Of a stretch of 6,578 nt of DNA, positions 1 through 5,074 are shown one piece after another (within the stretch, counting starts at the first letter, position 1; every line of letters begins with the position of its first letter). Location: assembly GCA_903858555.1 (NCBI GenBank), contig CAIOJG010000146.1, forward strand, positions 1-6,578, given 5' to 3'. Source of the stretch: Candidatus Magasanikiibacteriota bacterium (GTDB taxonomy: Bacteria; Patescibacteriota; Patescibacteriia; Magasanikbacterales; GWA2-37-8). Made by a program: the position numbers and the translations under genes. Under the pieces are notes generated by a model. That model was not told the origin of the DNA. It ran no database searches and saw only the letters and a list, made by a program, of their open reading frames with translations.

Positions 1-1160
1 CACAAATAGAGAAAGCACCACTCATTCGTTTGGCCAATCGCTACAGTGTAATGTTTACGATCATTACCGCGGTTATCGCTTTTGGCGGTTATTTATTAGG
101 TCATAATTTAGAGCGCGTATTGGCAGTTTTAGTAGTGGCCACACCGTGCCCACTAATACTAGCTACCCCCATCGCTTTGTTTGGTGGCATGAATTCCGCA
201 GCCAAAAATCGCGTGCTCACCAAAAAATTGTCCAGCTTAGAAGTTTTATCTCGTGTCACGGCTGTAGTTTTGGATAAAACTGGAACCATTACTCTGGGAC
301 GACCGCTCGTAAGCAATGTACAGATTTTTGAAAACAGTTTTGACTTGAAAAAAATATACGGCATTGCCGAAGCACTGGAACGCAATTCACTACATCCACT
401 AGCCAAAGCAGTGGTGGAGGCGGCCAAAGAAATAAACGCGCCCAAAATGTTAGCTGAACAAATTGATGAAAAAATCGGCTCTGGTATTTCGGCTGTCATA
501 GAAGGAAAGAAATATTCTTTGTCCAAGATGAGTAAATACCATCACAGTAACGCGATTGAATTATTTGAAGAAGAAAAATTGATTGCTCGTTTTGAATTTG
601 AAGATCGTCTTAAAAATGAATCAGCCGGAATTATCAAAGACCTAAAACGCCTAGGACTGTCTTTGTATATTTTTACTGGTGATCGTGAAGAAAACGCCAA
701 AAAAACCATTGCTCAGTTGGGCGAGGTTGGCACAATGATAACCGTGCAATCCAATTGCACTCCCGCTGACAAACGAGCTCGGGTGGATGTATTAAAAAAA
801 TCCGGCGAAGTAGTGGCGATGGTCGGTGACGGCATCAACGACGCGCCGGCTTTGGCGACTGCCGATGTGGGTTTAGTTTTTAGCAACGAAGAGCATACCG
901 CCGCCTCTGAAGCAGCCGATATCATATTTTTGGGTGGTGATATTTCTTCAATCACTTTTATTATATCTATTGCCAAACAAACCATTCACATCGCTTTAGA
1001 AAGTATCTGGTTTGGAATTGGAGTTAGTATTATTTTGATGGTTTTTGCAGCCCTTGGATTTATCCCCCCGCTGATTGGCGCGCTGCTGCAAGAAGCCATT
1101 GATATCGTAGTAATTATAAATGCCCTACGGACCAGCCGACTTACTTTTGAAAAAAACTAA
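1..1160 (+). CDS. Metal-translocating P1B-type ATPase, P1B-5-like (5' end outside window)
   Basis: Membrane pump that uses ATP to move a transition metal ion across the cytoplasmic membrane. The reading frame is open from position 3, so the start lies upstream of the window; an internal TTG at 30 is not the start, because the residues before it continue the family sequence. Missing are the N-terminus, the first membrane helices and most or all of the actuator domain. Seen in order: a membrane segment (about 45-110); the metal-site helix with T-P-C-P-L-I-L-A-T-P (141-170); the phosphorylation motif DKTGT (273-287); the P1B His-Pro (393-398) in the nucleotide domain; TGD (675-683); GDGINDAP (825-848); and two closing helices, the last with Q-E-A-I-D (1089-1103). 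TPC-x6-P plus QExxD is the signature I recall for subgroup P1B-5, linked to Ni/Fe export, whereas Cu or Zn pumps carry CPC. The hemerythrin-like tail of some P1B-5 pumps is absent. ATPase class is certain; subgroup likely; metal inferred. Confidence 0.95.
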   Translation, partial: QIEKAPLIRLANRYSVMFTIITAVIAFGGYLLGHNLERVLAVLVVATPCPLILATPIALFGGMNSAAKNRVLTKKLSSLEVLSRVTAVVLDKTGTITLGRPLVSNVQIFENSFDLKKIYGIAEALERNSLHPLAKAVVEAAKEINAPKMLAEQIDEKIGSGISAVIEGKKYSLSKMSKYHHSNAIELFEEEKLIARFEFEDRLKNESAGIIKDLKRLGLSLYIFTGDREENAKKTIAQLGEVGTMITVQSNCTPADKRARVDVLKKSGEVVAMVGDGINDAPALATADVGLVFSNEEHTAASEAADIIFLGGDISSITFIISIAKQTIHIALESIWFGIGVSIILMVFAALGFIPPLIGALLQEAIDIVVIINALRTSRLTFEKN

Positions 1161-1163
1161 ATT

Positions 1164-1194
1164 AAAAAACCGACTATACCAAGTCGGTTTTTTT
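1164..1194. terminator. Bidirectional intrinsic terminator between convergent genes
   Basis: A perfect six-base stem, CCGACT (1170-1175) and AGTCGG (1182-1187), encloses the loop ATACCA. It is extended by six A (1164-1169) facing seven T (1188-1194), so the full stem can reach 12 bp. Reading left to right, the hairpin is followed by a T run. Reading right to left, the A run becomes the U tract. It sits 3 bp after the ATPase stop and about 14 bp beyond the stop of the opposing gene, which fits termination of both. Confidence 0.9.
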
Positions 1195-1208
1195 ATAACA
1201 ATTAATTT

Positions 1209-1649
1209 TTACTGAATTTTTTTAATTTTTTCCAAAAGCGCCACTGGTTTCTCGTGCTGATAATTTCCTTTCCAAACACGAACCAATTTTTTCTTCAAAG
1301 TCGCCGGCAAAACACCCTCTACTACATTGTGTACTTTAGCAGGGCAAAACACGTATAGTAAATCAAATTTTTCTTGAGCCAACTCTTTAAAAGTTTTTTT
1401 AAGTTCCTTGGTAAAATCCGCAGCCATGGAATTTTTTATAATTTCAAATTTACCACCATTTTCATACGAACGACCATTACCGCGCGAACGATCTTCGCGA
1501 TCGGAATAAACCGGCTTTGGAATGGTGAAAGACTTCACGACGTTCATCTCGCCTTGGTAAGCAATATAAAAATCTGCTTCAACGGCGCCAGTAACCACAA
1601 ACAAGGCACGATGATTTTCAAACTGAACCGATGTTTTTGGAATTCTCAT
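1209..1649 (-). CDS. Small eRF1-like 'host attachment' (baeRF-type) protein
   Basis: A soluble 146-residue protein with no signal peptide or membrane helix. It resembles the 'protein required for attachment to host cells' / bacterial-archaeal eRF1-like (baeRF) group by pattern. An N-terminal beta-rich part (about residues 13-45, with ALFVVTGAVEADFYIAY) is followed by a polar, Arg/Gly/Asn-rich loop (50-66). A helix with the hydrophobic pattern of the family (about 72-92) leads to the stretch FDLLYVFCPAKVHNVVEGVL, which matches the typical 'hydrophobic strand, AP/CP, helix with LP..L...V' ending. Known relatives are structurally similar to the central domain of release factor eRF1 and are suspected to touch the ribosome; the 'host attachment' name is historical. 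No GGQ peptide-release motif is present (only GGK), so peptidyl-tRNA hydrolysis is not expected. It is transcribed alone from its own promoter (1691-1719). The start is ATG at 1649, with at most a weak AAGAG six bases upstream. Family assignment is by pattern only. Confidence 0.6.
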   Translation of the reverse strand: MRIPKTSVQFENHRALFVVTGAVEADFYIAYQGEMNVVKSFTIPKPVYSDREDRSRGNGRSYENGGKFEIIKNSMAADFTKELKKTFKELAQEKFDLLYVFCPAKVHNVVEGVLPATLKKKLVRVWKGNYQHEKPVALLEKIKKIQ

Positions 1650-1690
1650 AAAATTGCTCTTAAAAAATTAACTTATTAAACTATGCAAAT

Positions 1691-1719
1691 ATTATATAAC
1701 AAACGTATGGGCTTGTCTA
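1691..1719 (-). promoter_or_regulatory. Sigma-70-type promoter of the eRF1-like gene
   Basis: On the minus strand there is a -35 box TAGACA (complement of 1714-1719, 5 of 6 matches to TTGACA), exactly 17 bases, then a perfect -10 box TATAAT (complement of 1691-1696). Transcription would start near 1684 and leave a leader of about 35 bases before the ATG at 1649. This is the only canonical two-box promoter visible in the window and predicts good expression of this gene. Confidence 0.75.
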
Positions 1720-1745
1720 ATGTAGTAGCCAGAGTCTTTACTTTT

Positions 1746-1754
1746 TGATATCAT
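1746..1754 (+). promoter_or_regulatory. Extended -10 promoter, probably giving a leaderless mRNA
   Basis: TGATATCAT reads as TG-n-TATCAT, an extended -10 element (5 of 6 to TATAAT). No -35 box is recognisable 16-18 bases upstream. A transcription start six to seven bases downstream falls on or beside the ATG at 1761, and no Shine-Dalgarno sequence lies between, so the dioxygenase mRNA may have no leader. The eight bases 1746-1753 are also palindromic, so a repressor site is an alternative reading. Confidence 0.45.
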
Positions 1755-1760
1755 ACAATT

Positions 1761-2579
1761 ATGAACTTAGCCAATTTTAAAAATATAGCAAACCACTTTC
1801 CCAAGACCGAACGCTTTCCGGTTTTATTTGTCGGTCATGGCTCTCCGGCCAATGCGCTCGAAGACAATGAATTTACGCGCGCTTGGATTGCTGAAGGGAA
1901 AAAACTACCAAAACCAAACGCGGTGCTTTGTATTTCCGCTCATTGGTTTACGGATGGCACCTTTGTAAACGGCAGTGCCCAGCCAGAAACTATTCATGAT
2001 TTTTACGGATTTTCACCAGAACTTTATAATATTCAATACGATTGTCCAGGCGCTCCAGAAGTTGCCAAACAAGTACAAAAACTGGTGACCAAAACAAAGG
2101 TTCAATGGGATGAGGACTGGGGTTTGGACCATGGCTGCTGGGTTGTAATAAAACATTTATTTCCGCAAGCCGACGTGCCCGTCTTTCAAATGAGTCTGGA
2201 CGCCACCAAACCACCGCAATTTCATTATGACATTGCCAAACAACTTTCTGAATTGCGCCGCCGTGGTGTTTTAATTATTAGCAGCGGTAATATTGTGCAT
2301 AATCTTGGCATGATGACTTTTGACGAAATCGCCAAACCATTTGATTGGGCCATTGAATTTGACACAATAACCAAAAAACTAATTGCCGCCGGCGACCACC
2401 AAAAATTAATTGACTACAAAAAATTAGGGCACATCGCTAACCTGTCTATTCCTACTCCAGACCACTATTGGCCACTACTCTACACTTTGGCGCTGCAAGA
2501 AAAAAACGAACGCGTAGATTTTTTTGCCGAAGGTTTAACCTTCAAAAGCATATCTATGAGGTCGTTGATAATACATTAA
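1761..2579 (+). CDS. ygiD: YgiD-type extradiol ring-cleavage dioxygenase (LigB superfamily)
   Basis: A cytosolic, full-length 272-residue member of the class III extradiol dioxygenases, closely resembling E. coli YgiD, a zinc-containing 4,5-DOPA dioxygenase that opens the catechol ring of L-DOPA. Family motifs appear in order: PVLFVGHGSP (His26), ISAHWF (His61), TIHDFYGF (His79), WGLDHGCW (His124), SGNIVHNL (His180) and PTPDHYWPLLY (His235). His26, His61 and His235 correspond to the expected metal ligands, and the other His residues line the active site, so the enzyme looks intact. It is the first of six plus-strand genes and is preceded by an extended -10 element with no ribosome binding site. 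Extra N-terminal residues (about 15) precede the usual start; no better internal start is evident. The physiological substrate in a bacterium of this type is unknown, and no other gene of aromatic catabolism is nearby, so activity on DOPA is family knowledge only. Confidence 0.92.
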   Translation: MNLANFKNIANHFPKTERFPVLFVGHGSPANALEDNEFTRAWIAEGKKLPKPNAVLCISAHWFTDGTFVNGSAQPETIHDFYGFSPELYNIQYDCPGAPEVAKQVQKLVTKTKVQWDEDWGLDHGCWVVIKHLFPQADVPVFQMSLDATKPPQFHYDIAKQLSELRRRGVLIISSGNIVHNLGMMTFDEIAKPFDWAIEFDTITKKLIAAGDHQKLIDYKKLGHIANLSIPTPDHYWPLLYTLALQEKNERVDFFAEGLTFKSISMRSLIIH

Positions 2580-2605
2580 ACAATAAAAAACTAATATAGT
2601 AGAAG

Positions 2606-2614
2606 TGGTATAAT
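2606..2614 (+). promoter_or_regulatory. Extended -10 promoter before the zinc-ribbon/MFS pair
   Basis: TGGTATAAT is a perfect TG-n-TATAAT extended -10 element in the 63-bp gap after the dioxygenase gene. Transcription would start near 2621, giving a leader of roughly 22 bases before the ATG at 2643. No clear -35 box is present, as is usual for extended -10 promoters. It suggests that the genes from 2643 onward can be transcribed independently of the dioxygenase. Confidence 0.55.
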
Positions 2615-2642
2615 ATCACTAATAAATATATATTAAAAATAT

Positions 2643-2969
2643 ATGGAAAATGAAATTACAATTTGCCCAACCTGCCATCAGCCAATTTTACCAACCTACT
2701 ATTTTTGTCCAAACTGTGGCAAAGAAATCCAAGAAAAACCAGAACCAGTATCAATAGCAAACCAGATTGGAATTTATGCTTTGAGTATTTTCCTGCCACC
2801 ACTTGGTTTATGGCCTGGCATAAAATATGCCAGAAAAAAATACCCACAAGCAAGATACGTGGGCATTGCCGCAATTATATTGACTATTATTTCAACCATA
2901 GTATCGCTGTGGTACATTTTTGCCGTATTTCAAACTTATTTAAATCAAGTTAGTGGTCTACTAAACTAG
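2643..2969 (+). CDS. Zinc-ribbon protein with two membrane segments
   Basis: A 108-residue protein with an N-terminal zinc ribbon in the cytosol (CPTC at 8-11 and CPNC at 22-25, followed by G-K), a short charged, Pro-rich linker (27-37), and two hydrophobic stretches (about 42-64 and 72-97). These are separated by a basic Arg/Lys loop (ARKKYPQAR), which by the positive-inside rule faces the cytosol. Four cysteines in this spacing are expected to bind one zinc ion. The domain layout matches many uncharacterised 'zinc-ribbon domain-containing' membrane proteins; I cannot name a function. The stop is 10 bp before the MFS gene, so the two are very likely cotranscribed and possibly translationally coupled. 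The start at 2643 keeps the whole zinc ribbon; no Shine-Dalgarno is visible. Overlapping frames in this region are not real genes, because the CPxC pairs and membrane pattern occur only in this one. Confidence 0.8.
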   Translation: MENEITICPTCHQPILPTYYFCPNCGKEIQEKPEPVSIANQIGIYALSIFLPPLGLWPGIKYARKKYPQARYVGIAAIILTIISTIVSLWYIFAVFQTYLNQVSGLLN

Positions 2970-2979
2970 TTATTACTCT

Positions 2980-4191
2980 ATGGAAAAAAACTCCCAATCT
3001 AAAAATACTAACAAACGTTTAGGTAATGTATTCTTTATTGGACTTCTAAGTTTTTTTGGAGGAATTAGTCAAGATATTTTCGTACCAATTTTACCACTTT
3101 ATTTAACCACCGTTTTACATTTAGATAAATCAATTATTGGCCTTTCCGAGGGGTTGGTCGATAGTGTCTCCAGCATAATAAAAATTATAACCGGTTATCT
3201 ATCCGACAAATTTCGCTCCAATAAACTATTGATTGGTATCGGATATGGATTATCGATGATTAGCCGACCACTACTCGCTCTAGTCTCTGGTGGCACGGCC
3301 GTGATTGGTCTACGTTTTATAGACGGTGTCGGCAAAGGCATAAAAGATTCACCAAAAGATGTGTTGATTGCGGCCACTACCAATGTCAAAAATCGCGGCA
3401 GAGGCTTTGGCATCGCCCGCATGCTTGATACTATGGGCTCAGTAGCTGGTCCGCTAATCTTATTTCTCATGCTATATTTTTTGAGAAATAATAGTTTAAA
3501 ATATCATTATATTTTGTTTGCATCGGCCATACCTCTTTTTTTTACGCTCGCCATCTTACGCTATAAAGTAGTCGAGGCATCAGCCGAAAAAAGTTTTACT
3601 CCACTCACGTTAGCTCCCGGTTTACCAAAAACATTTTATTGGTTTCTTGCCATAGTGATAATCTTTAGTTTGGGTAGCTCATCCGATGCTTTTCTAATCC
3701 TTCGCGCCCAATCCATCGGTCTTAGTTTACTGGAAATACCGCTAGCCTTTGCCTTATTCAATCTTAGCTATGCTCTCGCGGCCATACCGCTAGGCAGTCT
3801 GTCCGATAAAATCGGAAGAGAAAGTGTAATTATTATTGGCTGGGCAGTGTATACATTAGCGTATATTGGTTTTGGTTTAGCCAACCAAAACTATCAAGTT
3901 TGGATCTTGTTTATTTTTTATGGCCTCTACTACGCGACCACCGAAGGAGCAGCCAAGGCTTTGGTGGCCGATATGGTACCGGCCAGTCACCGCGGCAGGG
4001 CGTACGGTATCTTTAATACGCTGGTCGGCGTCATGATGTTGCCCGCCAGCATGATCGCTGGTTTACTATGGGACAAATTTGGTCCAGCGGTGCCATTTTA
4101 CTTTGGCGCCCTAGCTGCTTGTATCGGCACAATCCTTTTGACCATTTTTATATTTTTAAAAAAACACCAAAATACCCCTGTTTTTGAATAG
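2980..4191 (+). CDS. Major facilitator superfamily transporter (MJ1317-like group)
   Basis: A 403-residue, full-length secondary transporter of the inner membrane with about 12 hydrophobic helices. Group features are visible: an N-terminal QDIFVPILPLYLT helix (31-43), corresponding to 'DISSEMIYPLLPLFLT' in relatives; motif A-like GYLSDKF after helix 2 (72-78); RFIDGVGKGIKDSPKD and RGRGFGIARMLDTMGSVAGP across helices 4-5; a second motif A, GSLSDKIGR, in the C-terminal half; and HRGRAYGIFNTLVG near helix 11. These resemble the MFS group with archaeal MJ1317 and many bacterial permeases; their substrates are mostly unknown, though drug or metabolite efflux is often assumed. Substrate cannot be told from sequence. 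The start ATG follows the zinc-ribbon stop by 10 bp, with no ribosome binding site, and the N-terminus (Lys/Asn-rich, then helix 1) looks natural. No terminator separates it from the next gene. Confidence 0.9.
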   Translation: MEKNSQSKNTNKRLGNVFFIGLLSFFGGISQDIFVPILPLYLTTVLHLDKSIIGLSEGLVDSVSSIIKIITGYLSDKFRSNKLLIGIGYGLSMISRPLLALVSGGTAVIGLRFIDGVGKGIKDSPKDVLIAATTNVKNRGRGFGIARMLDTMGSVAGPLILFLMLYFLRNNSLKYHYILFASAIPLFFTLAILRYKVVEASAEKSFTPLTLAPGLPKTFYWFLAIVIIFSLGSSSDAFLILRAQSIGLSLLEIPLAFALFNLSYALAAIPLGSLSDKIGRESVIIIGWAVYTLAYIGFGLANQNYQVWILFIFYGLYYATTEGAAKALVADMVPASHRGRAYGIFNTLVGVMMLPASMIAGLLWDKFGPAVPFYFGALAACIGTILLTIFIFLKKHQNTPVFE

Positions 4192-4214
4192 TACTTTTCA
4201 AATTAAAAATAAAA

Positions 4215-4230
4215 TGATATATTGTATACT
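4215..4230 (+). promoter_or_regulatory. Candidate -10 elements before the DoxX-like gene
   Basis: Two overlapping possibilities lie in the 53-bp gap: TGATATATT (4215-4223), an extended -10 type, and TATACT (4225-4230), 5 of 6 to TATAAT. Initiation would fall at about 4230 or 4237, giving a leader of roughly 8-15 bases before the ATG at 4245. There is no good -35 box, and the region is so A/T-rich that a chance match is possible. Confidence 0.35.
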
Positions 4231-4244
4231 TAATACTTTTTAGT

Positions 4245-4613
4245 ATGGATAATTTGTTAAAGGAAAAAATTAAATCTCAATTAAACCAGACAACCATTAT
4301 ATCGTACTTTTTAGGGTTCGTGGTTTTGTGGTTTGGACTTGGCGAAATTTTTAATACCAAAGATTGGGTTGGTTTTGCACCGGTTTTTTTGGGTACTGGC
4401 ATGCTAGCCTTTGCCGCCGTTATCATCCACGGAATAATATTATCGGTTTCTGGATTGATGGTTGTCTTTAATTTTCATCGCAAAATCGGCGCAGGGATTT
4501 TAGCTCTAGTCTTTGCTGAAATCGTTATTGATCTGATAATCGGACAAGTCGCTAGTGATATCATTATTCGAGATATTGGTTTGTGGGGTATGGCTTTAGC
4601 TTTATTATTTTAA
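4245..4613 (+). CDS. DoxX-like small integral membrane protein
   Basis: A 122-residue protein with four hydrophobic segments (about 18-36, 45-61, 63-76 and 82-100, with a shorter hydrophobic end at 111-122). The pattern FVVLWFGLGEIFN...WVGFAP near the first helix, HGIILSVSGLMVVF in the middle and IIIRDIGLWGMALALL at the end matches the small DoxX-like group of membrane proteins. DoxX/DoxD relatives include a quinone-linked subunit of thiosulfate:quinone oxidoreductase in Acidianus, but most members are uncharacterised. No cysteine or heme-type motif is seen. It lies 26 bp before the FMN_bind-like lipoprotein gene, which with the following apbE may form a flavin redox unit; a role as membrane partner or quinone site is an inference from position. 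No Shine-Dalgarno precedes the ATG. Family assignment is moderately sure; function is unknown. Confidence 0.65.
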   Translation: MDNLLKEKIKSQLNQTTIISYFLGFVVLWFGLGEIFNTKDWVGFAPVFLGTGMLAFAAVIIHGIILSVSGLMVVFNFHRKIGAGILALVFAEIVIDLIIGQVASDIIIRDIGLWGMALALLF

Positions 4614-4621
4614 ATAATTTT

Positions 4622-4627
4622 TATAAT
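4622..4627 (+). promoter_or_regulatory. Candidate -10 box before the FMN_bind-like lipoprotein
   Basis: A perfect TATAAT lies 12 bases before the ATG at 4640, which would place transcription initiation near 4634 and leave only about 6 leader bases. No -35 box and no TG extension are present. In A/T-rich DNA this could be chance. If real, it gives the lipoprotein and apbE their own near-leaderless transcript. Confidence 0.35.
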
Positions 4628-4639
4628 CATATACAAAAT

Positions 4640-5059
4640 ATGAAAAAAAATACATCCAATTTGCCTAATTTAACTTCTCTGTCCGCAATTGTCGCTCTAG
4701 CTTTAATAACTACTGGATGTGGCAGTACCAGCACTCCTGTCGATAGTACTCCAGCGGTTCGTGTAAATTATAAAGATGGTACTTATTCTGCTACCGGCAG
4801 TTATAGTTCTCCAGCGGGCGCCGAAGAAATTGATGTTTCTCTCACCTTGAAAAGCAATATCATCACTGACGCCACCGTAACTCCAAAAGCCACTGCTCGT
4901 CGTTCAGTAATGATGCAAAATGACTTTGCCAGCAACTACAAACCATACGTTGTTGGAAAAGATATTAACGACATCAAACTAACCAAGGTTTCAGGATCCT
5001 CTTTGACACCAGCCGGTTTTGATGACGCAATTGCCAAAATTGAAGCTCAGGCAAAATAA
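4640..5059 (+). CDS. FMN_bind-like lipoprotein, probable ApbE flavinylation substrate
   Basis: A 139-residue predicted lipoprotein. The chosen ATG at 4640 gives a typical signal peptide: M-K-K, a hydrophobic core (about 14-23) and lipobox ITTGC with lipidation Cys27. The longer frame opening at 4583 lies inside the upstream gene and would spoil this signal. After a Ser/Thr/Pro linker (28-43) comes an FMN_bind-like domain: KDGTYSATGSY (45-55), alternating strands EIDVSLTLKSNIITDATVTP (63-82), and a C-terminal KVSGSSLTPAGFDDAIAKI (116-134). The last part aligns with the family's 'D-x-x-S-G-A-T' acceptor region, in which Thr/Ser receives FMN through a phosphoester bond. Here Asp is replaced by Thr115, and S-G-S-S-L-T replaces S-G-A-T-x-T, so Ser121 or possibly Thr123 is the candidate acceptor. 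The apbE gene starts 15 bp after the stop, in the same frame. Likely role: membrane-anchored, outward-facing flavin electron carrier. The family call rests on pattern and neighbour; flavinylation is unproven. Confidence 0.72.
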   Translation: MKKNTSNLPNLTSLSAIVALALITTGCGSTSTPVDSTPAVRVNYKDGTYSATGSYSSPAGAEEIDVSLTLKSNIITDATVTPKATARRSVMMQNDFASNYKPYVVGKDINDIKLTKVSGSSLTPAGFDDAIAKIEAQAK

Positions 5060-5074
5060 ACTAATCTTTGGAAT

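Noticed and set aside
101..526. Minus-strand frame of 141 codons across the ATPase gene
   Set aside because: It is the antisense shadow of the DKTGT-containing P-type ATPase region, with no family features of its own.
1374..1679. Open frame of 101 codons on the plus strand opposite the eRF1-like gene
   Set aside because: It is the antisense of a gene with a good promoter and family-like sequence. Its translation has no recognisable motif, and it overlaps the minus-strand coding region almost completely.
1746..1753. Palindrome TGATATCA as an operator
   Set aside because: An eight-base A/T-rich palindrome is expected by chance, has no second copy nearby, and is better read as part of an extended -10 element.
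2663..2953. A 96-codon frame overlapping the zinc-ribbon gene on the same strand
   Set aside because: The alternative frame lacks the CPxC pairs and the membrane pattern, and its translation looks random. The frame at 2643 is clearly the coding one.
4583..4639. Upstream ATG at 4583 as the start of the FMN_bind-like lipoprotein
   Set aside because: It lies inside the DoxX-like gene and adds 19 residues before M-K-K. The ATG at 4640 gives a standard lipoprotein signal peptide and avoids the overlap.
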